In this document: positions 1 to 11,282 of the stretch, piece by piece | Layout of the letters: the number at the start of each line of letters is the position of its first letter | How positions within the stretch are numbered: position 1 is the first letter of the stretch | Assembly (NCBI RefSeq): GCF_029784165.1 | Contig: NC_073694.1 | Span: 79,627,497 to 79,691,496 of the forward strand | Origin: Wyeomyia smithii | Lineage: Eukaryota; Arthropoda; Insecta; Diptera; Culicidae | Direction of reading: 5' to 3' | Length of the DNA stretch: 64,000 nt | Program-made: the position numbers and the translations under genes | The notes under the pieces: generated by a model | Database searches by the model: none | Seen by the model: the letters and a program-made list of their open reading frames with translations, nothing else | What the model was told of the DNA's origin: nothing

Positions 1-1055
1 AACCAGCACATGTTTCCCTGGAGGAAAAAAAAGCCATTTTGTTCTGCCACAACTCTCTCTGGTACTCTCGCAAACAAATCATTGTTTTTTTGTTTTCCTT
101 TTTAGTATTAGATCACTTCCCCGCCATCAAAAAGATTGTAGCACAACGGTACAGAAGAAAATTCACTATTCTAGTTGAAAACAAAAACAAAACTTTCAAT
201 GGCAGGATCGCCACTGTGCAACTTTCGATTGCCGCTGCTACAAACCACCATGAACATACCTTCACTGTTTGAGAACACATCTTACCTCTGAGACTGCCTG
301 TGAACGAAAGAGGCCGATGCGAGAAGACGAGATGCTTCGTTAGTGCCGAATGAGGCGAATGCGTTGGTGTGTGTGCTAACTCCTTATAACGTATCATGCG
401 CTCTAGTCGTGTTTATACATTGCTGCAGAAGGGCTGTTGAGTCATGATCGATGCCAACATATGATTATGGTTGATTCGGCGGTTGGTTGTCTTGCCCGTG
501 TCCCACAAAAACTGGGTCAAAATCGAGCGAATAAAGAAGGGTTTTGACAGCAGTTAGTGCGCTTCCAGGTCAAAACGAGGTGAGCTGGTGGAATACAGAA
601 ATTCGCTATAAGTATGAGAAATAATTTCGCGTGGAATTAATTTTCAAAGCGTGATTTTTGCTCATAGTATCATCGGGAAAGCCTCCAAGATAAATTTAAG
701 CGATATCATTTCTCATCACATGGTTGAATTTGCAACGGCAGCATGCTGCAGCAGTATTGCTAGTAATATTCAATGGTGAGCCGTTCGTCAGAAATTCAAT
801 CAGTCTGGGGTGAATATCTTTTTTCACAAGCAAGGTAGCGCCTTGCGGTCTTCAGAAGAGTTTCTCCCAGGAAAACTTCCTATAAAAATCATGTATTGAT
901 ATATTTTTAGGAGCTAACTGGACATCTCTATAGGATATGTTTTGAAAATGTGTTTTTTTTTTCCATATAAAATCGTATGGAAGCTTTAAAAATCGGGCGC
1001 AAATCGGGCGTTTCAGCGATCGATCTGAAAAGTTACACAGTTGTTATAGGACCCA
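1..1055. other. No gene recognised; unique-looking AT-rich DNA
   Basis: Short open frames on both strands lack recognisable domains or convincing splice signals. A poly-T/CCATAT segment near 950-970 resembles one near 1391-1400 on the far side of the MITE at 1059, so both sides may belong to one older repeat. Confidence 0.5.
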
Positions 1056-1058
1056 TAA

Positions 1059-1342
1059 GGCGGCATCCATAAATTACGTAACGCTCATAGGGGGGAGGGG
1101 GGGGGGGTATCCTTGAGCGTTACGATTTGTTACACAGGGGAGGGGGGAGGTGAGTTCAGCGTTACGTAACAAAAAATCTCTGGAGAGACTCTCCAAAAAC
1201 GAGCATTTTTATCAAGCAAATCCTTCTACAGCGTTACGTAAATTTTATGGGGGGTAGGTGTTGGCGTTACGTTTCGTTACGTATGGGGGAGTGGGGGTCC
1301 AAAAATTGGCTTTTTTGCGTTACGTAATTTATGGATGTCGCC
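1059..1342. mobile_element. Harbinger-like MITE with 26-bp TIRs and TAA target duplication
   Basis: The ends form a 26-bp inverted repeat with one mismatch. The left end starts GGCGGCATCCATAAATTACG and the right end is its near-perfect reverse complement. The 3-bp direct repeat TAA flanks it exactly (1056-1058 and 1343-1345). A GGC terminus plus a TAA duplication fits the PIF/Harbinger superfamily. The interior has G-runs (about 1091-1108) and repeated GCGTTACGTAA motifs, and there is no coding capacity. The TIR and TSD are seen directly; the superfamily is inferred. A decayed relative may lie near 35720-35770, where GCGTTACGTAAT recurs. Confidence 0.8.
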
Positions 1343-1514
1343 TAAGGAACACGAAAAGTGTATGGGAGCGAAAAAATAACACCATCGCTTTTTTCCATAT
1401 AACCGTGTCCCAGTCTAATGAACATACATTAACACATATACATGCAAATAACAATAAATTCTTTCAAATATATGATGCGATTTTGTTTTTGATCGTAGTA
1501 TAATCGATTTGAAC

Positions 1515-1735
1515 TCATATAAAAGCAAAGCCTTGGTGCTACATTCCGATTCGGAGCTCGACCTTCTGTTTATTTATACCCAGACTTCGCAGCCGACTAA
1601 TTGGTGTACAGGAAAATTGCGGGGCTAGCGCTAAGATCCTACTGACACTAACAGTCTCTCCCGAGTCGAGACTCAAACCTACGGCGGCTGGCTTGTTAGG
1701 CCAGCATCGTACCTCGAGACCATCTGGGTGATGTA
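1515..1735 (-). mobile_element. tRNA-derived SINE, Feilai-like (copy 1)
   Basis: Read on the minus strand, the head carries the GGTCTCGAGGTACGATG region and a Pol III B-box-like GGTTTGAGTCT at about 1669-1679. The conserved body follows (CCCCGCAATT), and the tail ends near AAGGCTTTGCTTTT. It matches the second copy at 57050-57225 throughout. The layout (tRNA-like promoter then an unrelated tail) fits the Feilai SINE of Aedes; the family name is from memory of that element. It is transcribed by Pol III when active and depends on a LINE for mobility. Confidence 0.75.
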
Positions 1736-1960
1736 CTCATATACTGCGTATAAATATTTAGACTGTTTATGTCAACTTTAGCCAGTAGATTTCAAATAAT
1801 TTATAAATAAATGTTGTTCCTTATACATTAATTTGAATGATCTTATCAGTGAAAATGAATTTCCTTAACGCAGTTGATATTACTGATCGTTTCTGAGGGG
1901 CATCCAATGAATGGACAAATACCAATCAATATGGGTTCTTGAAACCTGGATTTTACCCAG

Positions 1961-2853
1961 TAGGCTGAGGAATCGTTATATGGAAAAAACGAAACTTGAT
2001 AGCAGAAAGCCAGAACCAAGTTTTTTTGTTCTATTTGGGGCCCAAAACAATCCTGAATTTATTGGAAGTCGATTGGTTTTGTTTCCGCTTGGCGCATTGC
2101 ATTTTAAATTTATATGGAGATTTGTATGGAAAAAACAACTTTTTTGCTTTTTCCATTCTAAAGATTTCAAAATGGCTCAAACCATAGGTTTCATGACTTC
2201 AAATGGTAGGTGTTTTGATGCCTAACAACTTAGCCGAAGACACTAAAGAGCTAGGGTGTGCCAAAAAAATACTAGAGCTGTTCAAAGTTGAGTATGTCGA
2301 AATTTATGTTGCAAATCATGTTTTCTGCCAACATTGCCAGTGTACCGGCGTCAGTCAGATTTCCATCAGAAGTAACCTCTGAAACACGTTATAGATTCTA
2401 TTTACGCCTAGAATATTGACCTAAATTTGTTTGCTTGGTCCAGCTGAGTGTATAAACTCGTTACGACAGGTTACTTCTGATGGGAATTCAACTGACGCCG
2501 GTACATTGGTAATGTTGGCAGAAAACAAGATTTTCTGCATTTAAACCGACATACTCAACTTTGAACAGCTATAGCTCTTCTTATGGACATTCTAGCTCTT
2601 CAGTGTCTTCTGCAAAGTTGTCAGGCATCTAAAATACTATACTTCAACATAATGTAGTGCATTACTAGAGCATTGTTGAGCTCTCTGAAAAGGTAAATGC
2701 AAAGAAGTAGGTTTTCCCATATAAATTTTCATACAAATTTGAAATGCAATGCGCCAAGCGGAGACAAAACCAATCGACTTCAGGTAAGTTTAGGGTTGCT
2801 TGGGACCCCAAAAAAACTTGGTTCTGGAAAATCGATCACTTTTCCCCACCCTA
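1961..2853. mobile_element. Non-autonomous hAT-type element with long imperfect TIRs (copy 1)
   Basis: The terminus TAGGCTGAGG pairs with CCCCACCCTA. The arms remain complementary for roughly 170 bp, including the shared TCCGCTTGGCGCATTG block. The flanks are TTACCCAG (1953-1960) and ATACCCAG (2854-2861), an 8-bp duplication with one mismatch, typical of hAT. The same element occurs at 21091-22801 with a perfect 8-bp duplication. It interrupts a Rep-B module. No transposase is present; frames in the arms are palindrome shadows. Confidence 0.75.
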
Positions 2854-2861
2854 ATACCCAG

Positions 2862-3345
2862 TGGTTAGAATCCGACCTCAAATCCATTTTTAATCCAGAT
2901 GACCACTTCTGGTTGCCTGATAATTATAAAATCCATCATAAAATTGCCGAACTGCCTGATCTGGGTATTTCGATGGCGAAGATGGCGACAGTTTCCCATC
3001 AACAGCCTAAAGTGACAAATATCATCCAATATGCTTTGGGGTAGCGGTATGATACCCGGAGGCCAGAAATCATCTTCAGACGCCATTTTAAATTACTAGA
3101 CAGTAGCTTCCGGTTTCTGGAAACCAGTCTAAAAGGGACAAACATTACGCAATGTAAGTTTTTCAGTACCCGGGATGATGCTCAGAGGCCAGGAATCAAC
3201 TCCATACTTCATTTTGAAATCCGAATTTGCGACTTCCGGTTTCTGGAAAACATCCTTCAATTGCCAAATATAATCCAATAAAGGTATATCCACTCTTTGG
3301 ATTTTAGAATATTGATGTTGTATTTGAAGCAATAATTGGAGCATA
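2862..3345. repeat. Rep-B modules (GACTTCCGGTTTCTGG family)
   Basis: Diverged repeats of about 150-160 bp share GATGGCGAC...TTCCGGTTTCTGGAAAA...ACCAAATA.CA.CCAATATG and GGTATTTC motifs. The same modules recur at 10480, 13260, 15480, 19030, 20470 and (opposite strand) 43840. The modules also form readable frames, but there is no protein domain and they vary freely in phase. Confidence 0.65.
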
Positions 3346-3349
3346 GTAT

Positions 3350-4034
3350 TCGAAATTTGACGTAATATTCGTACTAAATAAATAGTTTTTCTATCATAAT
3401 GACTCCTAATTTCGAACTTCGATCAAAGTAGCTAGTTTTGAACAGCCTTTGGGTTTTGATTCTTTGTAAGTTTGAGGAATAACCTGTTCGTTTGACACTT
3501 GTTTTCTTTAAATAAGTCGTGTAATATTTGAGAGAATAGACTTTCAATATTTTTACAATTTAACACATAATGGTTAAACAAAAGTCTTATTACACTGGTC
3601 AAACTAAGAAAAAATGAAAAAATATAGCTTTTCCTGAGAATTTTTTCTTTCTAGAGCAACTATTGTGAGCTTTAGAGCAGCATTTTTTCCGATTTTGTCA
3701 ACCAGTGTTATAATCAAATAAAATGAGCACCAATAAAGCAACTAAACCTTCAACTTAAAACTAAGATTATTGAAATCAGTCATGCCATCTTTGGCAAAAC
3801 GAGTGAATTTAAATAAGTTTTCTGAACACGTTTCTTTCCATAAACTTCGAACTGCATGTTCAATCATCATAAAATTCGTTATTTAGGGGTTTTGAAGACA
3901 GTCCGTTCATTTGATACCTATTTTGTTCAAATCGGTTGTGTAGTTTTTGAGATAAGAATCTTTTACATTTTGATACATAACGGACAAAGTTACAGTCCGA
4001 TTACAATAAAATTCAATAGGGTCTTATCAGGCTG
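3350..4034. repeat. Rep-A modules
   Basis: Contains the recurring Rep-A text: a poly-pyrimidine Cys-free module with ACAAATCGGTTGTGTAGTTT, GATACATAACGGACAAAG and AAATTCAATAGGGTCTTAT. One unit is about 280-300 bp. This copy stops abruptly at about 4034 and its continuation (GACTAGACCTTT) reappears at about 5829, so the sequence between is an insertion. Confidence 0.6.
3593..3707. mobile_element. 115-bp MITE with TTA target duplication
   Basis: The ends CACTGGTCAAAC and GTCAACCAGTG are inverted repeats (CACTGGT core), flanked by TTA at 3590-3592 and 3708-3710. Comparing the interrupted Rep-A unit with intact copies (16614-16640) shows that only this segment is extra, which supports the boundaries. 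A 3-bp TTA duplication would fit a Harbinger-type element. There is no coding capacity. Confidence 0.55.
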
Positions 4035-5268
4035 TTGGTACCGGAGTCGGACTTGGGGAAATTAGTGGCTTGTATGTGCCACTCTCTCTCGAGAGAGAGA
4101 CCACCCACCTAGAATAGATTGCCCAGCTAATGAGACCCTCCCTTTTGTCGGGTCGGATATGATTTTCCCAAGCTTCCGTCTCTGAAACGGTTCAACTACA
4201 CTGGACACGACCTCAATGGTCCATCAAAACTTCAAAGAAAACCTATCGGGAGCAACAAAACCAACCACACAACAACATCCGTTAGGCTACGTCGATTCTA
4301 TCCGCCGTTTATCATCATTGGGACGATTCCCCGTCTGTAGCTTTTCCTTTCAAACGCTTCAAAGTGAAGCGGGAGTTGTGAAACCAATGCCAACCCAACG
4401 TAAAGCGACCGAGAGAAAGAAAAAAAACTAAACCATCCGAAAGGACGTGAAATTGCTTCAGCTAGAAAATTAACTCAAAAGTAGATCGTGATCGAAACTC
4501 TCTATTTTCATTGGTTATTCGCGTCATATTCATTAGCTCGTTTACAAAAAAGTAGTACTCTTATCATCTTCACATTTCGGGGTTCGAACCTCCTTCCTTT
4601 GACTTCCCCAATTTTCTAGATTTTCTAAAAAAAAATCCGTAGTACAGGTTTAACCGAACCGCTTCTCTTTTGAAATCCCGAAATCCTCTTCTCTCTACCT
4701 ATTATCATTGCCCTGAAAGGGGTATCTCTACTCCCCGCTAAGTCTGCTATCGACCCATCCGGCGGTGCGTGCATAGTAACGCAAGCAACGTGTGGAAACT
4801 CGTTGATGGTGTTAGTTTTTATGCCAATTACTACTTTTTGAGTCTGTTGTGTTAATTCAAACAGCAGATTATTTTAAGATACATCGAAAGTGGGTAAATT
4901 ATAAAATTGAATCTAACATGCATTTTCTACAATGCGCAATAAATTGAAAAAAAAGAATCACTTGTCATTCGACATTCTATCCCTCATAATAATATTTAAC
5001 AAGTTAACTAGCTTCCAAGGTACTCGTTACATCATTCCCTACTCAAAATTACGAAAATTTGATTGGCATTGAAAGGAATCTAACAATAGCCAATCAAATT
5101 TTCGTAGGCAACAGTCGTTTTCAAAAAGCATTGTTTTAAATTCGGGATCATATACGGTCATCACCAAACTAACATGGCTGTCTCAATTTACGGTACTATA
5201 TACCCGCCACTGACTATCAATGACAACAGTCTCCAGTCTTCAGCGATAAATTTGAACCCAACATTTTC

Positions 5269-5299
<31 letters not shown>

Positions 5300-5825
5300 G
5301 ACTGCGAACCTAACGTATATACAACATGATTTGATATACAATGTCAATTCTAAGGAAATGTTTAACTAGGCGGTTGACGGTGACTGAACAACCCCACCCC
5401 ATTCATACTTCTCACTCATTCCCCCAATCATCCGATGAACATTCAGCTTTGTGCCTCTGTTTAGAGCAACTAACGACTTTAAACAAAGAAAATCGAGAAA
5501 AAAACCTACGGGGTAATCACAGTAATGCAATTCTTAGAGGGAAACCTAAAACAAATTTACCGGAAGAGTACTCAGAAGCTATGAACCTCCGTAGGGAGCG
5601 ACAACAGTTTGCGACACAAAACACCGAAAGGGTAAAAGCAGCAAGTCGATTTTGACGGACTCGTGCAGGCATTTTTTTCTCGAGTAAAACTAGCACTGAG
5701 AGTACCATAATACGGCCGATAATTTACCAATAACGATCAGCTATGAAAAAATTGTAATCGAAATGACCAGAACCGAAAACACCTAGAATAGGCAAAACGA
5801 AACAACCAAGGAACACCAATTTTGA
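4035..5825. mobile_element. Unclassified ~1.8-kb insertion in Rep-A
   Basis: This block splits one Rep-A unit, which is present up to 4034 and resumes near 5829. It has a GC-richer 5' part starting TGTTGGTACC, a poly-A run of 28 A at 5269-5296, and no credible coding frame. A solo LTR is possible because of the TGTTGG start and lack of genes, but no clear terminal CA or target duplication was found. Confidence 0.35.
5050..5106. repeat. Perfect 18-bp hairpin, 21-nt loop
   Basis: TACGAAAATTTGATTGGC at 5050-5067 is exactly reverse-complemented at 5089-5106. It lies inside the unclassified insertion. Function is unknown. Confidence 0.75.
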
Positions 5826-5846
5826 CCGCGACTAGACCTTTCTATT

Positions 5847-7822
5847 GGGCATTTCTCGCTGAAACCAGGCCACTAGTGACACGAGGTCTTTGAAAATTGA
5901 TTTTTTTATTTTAGTTCCATTAAACGCAGTGAAAAATTAATAACTGCACATAAATTTGTTCCATTTGGTGGACCCCTTGTTCGCCAAGGGGTGAACAAAT
6001 TTTTAGAAAAGTGAAAATCGAATATTTTTATCGAGCTATATTTCAAATATTTGTCCCAAAACCCTCTACAAACAGCATTTCATTATACAGAAAACATCTA
6101 GGGCTTTCATGTGGAGTATTCAAAAGTTTGACCGCCATCTTGGATTCGCCGCCATTTTGAATTTTATCATGAAAACGCGTTTTTGAACAGGTTGGCAACC
6201 ACCGATTTTAATTCTGAGACAACCATTGGAAAGCTGAGAAAAAATCCTACAAGATACATTTGAAAAATCAGGTGTGTCGCGAAAGAAACATGGCCGTCGA
6301 GCCAATTTTCTATACCGAGTTTTAACATTTCCAACGCGCGCCGCGCGATCGATATAGCAGCAAGCGCTGCTTGCCACGCAGCGCACACTGAACGCACATC
6401 GTTTAGTATGCGCGAAGTACATGTTTTGAATAGCTCTTTATAAACAACTTATTTGGATAGGGTAGAACTGCCATAGATAGACTACTTTCTTAAGTGGACA
6501 AGATACAAGTGAAATAATGAAAACACGAAGAAAATACTCAATTGTTACCAATACATTTATCAACGTCTTAAGCTTTGTTTAGCAAACAAATTATATTGTT
6601 CTCGAGGTAAAATATAGTGATAATTCTGCGTTCCTTTGATAGTTTTGACATTTTCCATCCGATGTTGAAGTTTAGTTTGAGCCGCTTCGTAATCCGCTTA
6701 CTCGACGTAAGCGAAAGCCATAGTTTTGCTTTGGTTTTCCACAGCCCATTCGTAGAACGATACCGCATATGTAATCAGCCTGTCTCTGTTGGGAGATAAG
6801 CTATATTTACAGGCAGCTCGCTGGATGGTTCCACCAACTCCGTCACATGGGCATTTCCCGTGCGAGCTTGCGTGAAAATTCCACTCCGCGTCCATTTGGA
6901 AATCATCTTTCATAAACGTAATGTTTGTAAAATTATACTTATTTTTGTATTGACTTTCAGCGCCGTCAGAGAAAATATGCGTTTTTGATACGTGTGGCAG
7001 ATTGCTCTTCATGTAACTAAACAATTCATTGAAGCAACAGTGAACAAGCACATAGTTGTGGTCGAGAACAAGTGTTATTATGATTAAACTTTTCTGGTCT
7101 AACCTCCCATTTTTCAAGTACTAAATTACAAATGGGTGAATAGTCACCATTTGTCTGGCGAAGTGTCTTGTCCACTAAAGAAAGTAGTCCATCTATGGCA
7201 GTTCCACCCTATCCAAATAAGTTGTTTATAAAGACCTATTCAAAACATGTACTTCGTGCATACTAAACGATGTGCGTTCAGTGTGCGCTGCGTGGCAAGC
7301 AGCGCTTGCTGCTATATCGATCGCGCGGCGCGCGTTGGAAATGTTAAAACTCGGTATAGAAAATTGGCTCGACGGCTACGTTTCTTTCGCGACACGCCTG
7401 ATTTTTTAAATGTATCTTGTAGGATTTTTTCTCAGCTTTCCAATGGTTGTCTCAGAATTAAAATCGGTAGTTGCCAACCTGTTCAAAAACGCGTTTTCAT
7501 GATAAAATTCAAAATGGCCGTGAATCCAAGATGGCGGTCAAACTTTGGAATACTCCACATGAAAGCCCTAGATGTTTTCTGTATAATGAAATGCTGTTTG
7601 TAGAGGGTTTTGGAACAAATATTTGAAATTTAGCTCGATAAAAATATTCAATTTTCACTTTTCTGAAAATTTGTTCACCCCTTGGCGAACAAGGGGTCCA
7701 CCAAATGGAACAAATTTATGTGCAGTTATTGATTTTTTACTGCGTTTAATCGAACTAAAATAAAAAAATCAATTTTTAGAGACCTCGTGTCACTAGTGGC
7801 CTGGTTTCAGCGAGAATTGCCC
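5847..7822. mobile_element. Transposon with ~655-bp inverted arms (Rep-E, long form)
   Basis: The left arm (5847-6503) is reverse-complemented at 7166-7822 with only scattered differences. The outer ends begin GGGCATTTCTCGCTGAAACC and GGGCAATTCTCGCTGAAACC. ATT flanks both ends (5844-5846, 7823-7825), and the flanking DNA joins into one Rep-A unit, so both boundaries are well supported. The 660-bp centre holds a broken gene on the minus strand (6560-7120). A shorter relative with 56-bp TIRs lies at 53507-54093 and shares the subterminal text CAACCACCGATTTTAA. The superfamily is not recognised. Confidence 0.8.
6560..7120 (-). pseudogene. Unidentified transposon-associated protein fragment (SDGA-SQYKN family), one in-frame stop
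   Basis: The frame opens right after a splice-acceptor-like TTTGTAATTTAG, so this looks like an internal exon and not a gene start. It reads VLDHNYVLVH..., HIFSDGAESQYKNKYNF, EWNFHASSHGKCPCDG and GVGGTIQRAACK. An in-frame TAA occurs at 6698-6700, yet the frame continues in apparently conserved sequence (YEAAQTKLQHR, KTIKGTQNYHY) to a second stop at 6560. From memory, similar uncharacterised proteins occur in arthropods. The spaced Asp residues and SHGK-DG-GGT block could be part of a DDE-type nuclease, but that is inference. The N-terminal part is absent, so the element is non-autonomous. Confidence 0.6.
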
Positions 7823-8124
7823 ATTGCAACTTATTTTGTGAAAATCGGTCCATCCATCTCTGAGAAAAGTGAATGAGTTCAAGCAGTCTTAGAAACATGT
7901 TTCTTGTCATAGCCTGATCTCCTATTATTATACATAACGGACAAAGTCAAAGTCCAATAACAATAAAATTCAATAGGGTCTTATGGGGCAACTAGACCTT
8001 CCATATGACACTAATTTTGTGAAAATCGATCCTGCCATCTCTGAGAAAAGTGACGTAGTTTAAACAGTCTTTAAAACACGTTTCTTTGCATAGCTTTTGA
8101 ACTACATGTCCAATCATAAAATTA
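7823..8124. repeat. Rep-A modules (continuation past the long-TIR element)
   Basis: Resumes GCAACTTATTTTGTGAAAAT...GCCATCTCTGAGAAAAGTG and repeats the module once more before being interrupted by the CCC-ended element at 8125. Confidence 0.6.
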
Positions 8125-9453
8125 CCCTAGCAACAATTGAAACATGATAAAAAAATAAATTGTGATCATTTGTTGCACTAATGAAATTCCGAGGTTTTAA
8201 GAAACATTTTTTGTTACTACGATGAAATTGTTAAAAAAACAAGCAACAACTAAAGTTGCATCGCTGCTTCAAAAAACTTTACACCAACAACGTCATTCGC
8301 GTGGTTGGATTTGTTGTTGAAACGTGTAAACGGCATTTGAAAACCTAACCTTCATTGAATAGATCTAGTGAGGTGAGCATATAGGTTGCCAACGTGATGC
8401 TTGCAAAATACACAAAACAAACACACAAAAATACTTCTATAAGTTGCTGTCGTGTTCTGAAGCCATGTAACAGCAACTTTTGCTGGATCGTTTCGCTTTA
8501 TATTTGTTTTTGAGATAAGGTTTTTTACTGCGTTCTAACTTTCAGGTAGGTACTTGGACTAGAAGTTGTCCAAAAAGTGTGGGTCTCTAAAACTAAATGA
8601 AATAAATTGCTTTGAATTTCATTATCACGCTGAGGTGCTGATGAATTGAAGAAGCAAAATTAAAAACTGGTAATGACCATTGGCATGATGAGGGAAGCAA
8701 AATTTAAAACTGAGCCAACTTGCAAGTGTTTCTACAACAAATGACGTAAATAGTAGAAACGAGAAAGTTGAATAGAAATTGATAACTGGAGTTGAATCCT
8801 CATAAAATTTCTCTAAATAATCAAAGATAAATCGCTATACAGACAATCTTTCTCCATTCTGACCATTTGCCATTTTGCAATCGTACTACAACGCCATGTA
8901 GTTTGCTGAAATTTTACCATGCATCAAATTCTATTCATAAGTTCATACACATTGCGGTTTAATTCTTGAAACTTGTATTGAAACCAGCGTTGCCAGGTTT
9001 AGCTGGATTATCCAGATTTTTGAACATGTATCCAGGTAGACAGATTTGATGTCCAATTATCCAGATTTTTCATGAATGATCCAGATTTTATTTTCTCTGT
9101 TCCGCAAAAAAAGTCATCACTTCAAATTTGGCGCGAAATTTTGCAATTTTGTCACCTCAAATTTTACGTGACCCAAGACTTTTATCCGAAGGATTTACCT
9201 TTCACCCCACGAAATGACTGATGATTTTTTGTAGATGATTTTTTCCAGATTTTTTTTTTGCCTTTTCCAGATTTTTAAAAAAATGACCTGGCAACGCTGA
9301 TTGAAACAACGAAAATGTTGCAATTGGCCCCACCTCCTGCGCTTGTTTTGTCATTGTATAAGGAACTGAGATGTAGCTGCAACTTAGTTTCGCATAAGAA
9401 TTTGTTGCTGTGATGCACAAAGTTCATAATCGAAACAAATTTTGCTGCTTGGG
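8125..9453. mobile_element. CCC-ended 1.3-kb non-autonomous DNA transposon
   Basis: The termini CCCTAGCAACAATTG and the reverse complement of the right end (CCCAAGCAGCAAAATTTG) are imperfect TIRs. Both ends are flanked by TA. The flanks join into Rep-A (CAATCATAAAATT and ACTAATGGTTG). No transposase frame was found. A CCC start is seen in piggyBac, but the flanks are not TTAA, so the superfamily is left open. It contains the hAT MITE at 8985. Confidence 0.45.
8985..9299. mobile_element. 315-bp hAT MITE with perfect 8-bp TSD
   Basis: TIRs CAGCGTTGCCAGGT occur at both ends in inverted orientation. The 8-bp direct repeat ATTGAAAC lies at 8977-8984 and 9300-9307. The interior repeats TCCAGATTTTT on both sides. 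The TSD length and CAG terminus are diagnostic of hAT. There is no coding capacity. Confidence 0.9.
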
Positions 9454-9845
9454 TATTTTACTAATGGTTGAAAAAAAGCCCGTTCTTTTGATACCAATTT
9501 TGTTTAAATCGGTTGTGTAGTTTCTGAGATAATGATGTTTCGCGATTTTTACATTTTGATACATAACCTCTAAACTAAAAATCCGATTACAATGAAATTA
9601 AGTAGGATTTTATGGCGCAACAAGACTTTCATTTGCAATTAACTTCATGAAAATCAGTTCAGCCATCTCAGAGAAAAGTGAGTGAGAATAAAAACCTGCA
9701 CATACACACACACATACAGAAAATGCTCAGCTCGTCGAACTGAGTCGAGTGATATATGTCATTCGGCCCTTTGGAGCACTTTTATATCTTCGGTTTTGCA
9801 AGTGATTGCTATACCTTTCTAGGAGAAAGGCAAAACTCATGTTCA
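9454..9845 (-). repeat. Rep-A terminal segment (reverse orientation)
   Basis: Ends in the Rep-A terminus CTTTTATATCTTCGGTTTTG...GTGATTGCTATACC followed by the hairpin CCTTTCTAGGAGAAAGG and CAAAA. It contains a CA-rich microsatellite and the palindromic motif GCTCGTCGAACTGAG. The same terminus is seen at 17455, 17498 and 38030. Confidence 0.65.
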
Positions 9846-9894
9846 ATGTATTCACTGAGTAATTCGAACGCCGTTAAGTGAGTAATATGTACAT

Positions 9895-10300
9895 AGAAAC
9901 CTAAATTAATCCACCCAGCGGTCAGACCCAGCCTTTCTCATTCAAACTTTTATTTGTAAAAATAGATTTACATGAACGCTTCAGTCCAATAAATGAATAC
10001 TCACTCTTTAGGTTCTAAAATATTGATGTTGTAATCTATACATATAAAAATGCAATCCGGTCTGTCTGTCTGTCTGTCTGATCGATATTTCTGCACATCT
10101 CGAGAACTAATCAACTAAATGGAACCAAATTTGGAAGGTAAATGTTTTTAGTGGTAAAAAATATGTCCATAATGTTTTGACATTCCTCCTTCTTTTGCAA
10201 GGGGTGCCATACAAATGAAACACAAATTTCTGCACATCTCGAGAACTCACCGAGTCAATAGAATCGAATTTAGCATGTGAATGTTTTTAGGGGTAACAAA
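9895..10300 (-). repeat. Rep-C terminal segment (reverse orientation)
   Basis: Reverse complement of the block ending at 44818: CCTAAATTAATCCACCCAGC, GTCTGTCTGTCTGTCTG at about 10060-10080, then CTGCACATCTCGAGAACTAA and the GGTAACAAATATG module, repeated twice. Confidence 0.6.
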
Positions 10301-10309
10301 TATATATTA

Positions 10310-10745
10310 TAACTAGTTGAACTTCCCGGCGATGCTCGGGATCAAAAGTTTCAAAATTCGGAATCATTTTTTATAACTCATTGCAATATTAGCACAACTC
10401 ACTTCAAAAATATTTCACATCTTATACGCCCATCATCACTTTAAGTACTTTAACATTCTGAGAACTCACAGAACGGAAATACCCATATTGGATTGCATTT
10501 TGTGATTTGGGGATGTTTTACAGAAACTGGAAGTCGCCATTTCGGATTTCAAAATGACGTATGAAGTTCAGAAGTTTCGGAAGTATTGAAATGGTTGGCC
10601 AAATATCACTTTAGATTATTTTCCTGAAACCAGAAGTCGTTATTTTGGAAAATGTTATGTGGGGTCATCCCAGTTCCGAATTTACCACACTCGGGTGATA
10701 ACCGGATATTCGTCAATCGTTCACAGTAAAACCTCTTTTTATGTA
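10310..10745. repeat. Rep-B modules
   Basis: Contains CGGAAATACCCATATTGGAT and GGAAGTCGCCATTTCGGATT modules like those at 13260 and 43840, with a short unmatched lead (TTCCCGGCGATGCTCGGGAT). Confidence 0.5.
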
Positions 10746-11282
10746 ACTTTTAGAACAAAGAAATCAAAGTATGAAGAATTTAGCGTGACCATTCATGCTT
10801 AGTTTACCTCTATAATCATATCTAAAGAGATAACATGTGAATTTTTATAACGAAAATGTTTGTTGGTGTCCAAGGAACACGTCTGAGAAGAAGTTAACGT
10901 TTTAATCCACATAACTACCTAGAAATTAAAAAAAAAAATTAAACCAATGAAATGCGGCATTTCCTCCAGCCAAATGTCCCAAGATCTAGTTTTGGTAAAA
11001 GTAAAAAAAATATTTCGAATCCCGTAATGTGTTACTATTCACAAAACTACGAAAACATCAGAAATGTAATTTTTATCTGCTCGACTCGCACCAAATTAAA
11101 ACATAAATTCTTCGGCAAGAAAATATTTTCAGATGTTGAAGAAACAACGAACATTCTATTGAAAAAACATTTAATTTACATGCGAATTGAGCTCATGCTC
11201 AAAAAGTCAAAATTTTGCATGTATTATATGTATAATATATATAAATTAAAAAAAAGAGTATTTTAATGTGTTTTCCTGTATG
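10746..11282. other. AT-rich DNA, no gene recognised
   Basis: A 104-codon plus-strand frame (10952-11266) is Lys/Asn/Ile/Tyr-rich, as expected for AT-rich non-coding sequence, and shows no domain. Confidence 0.5.

Noticed and set aside
1669..1735. tRNA-like promoter region on the minus strand
   Set aside because: It has a B-box and A-box-like text but no cloverleaf, and it continues into a conserved SINE body; it is a SINE head and not a tRNA gene.
7247..7603. 118-codon frame, also mirrored at 6120-6422
   Set aside because: The same frame occurs in both inverted arms of the long-TIR element with no domain; it is a by-product of the arm sequence.
10952..11266. 104-codon plus-strand frame
   Set aside because: The composition (Lys, Ile, Asn, Tyr) is that of AT-rich DNA, with no domain and no conserved neighbour.
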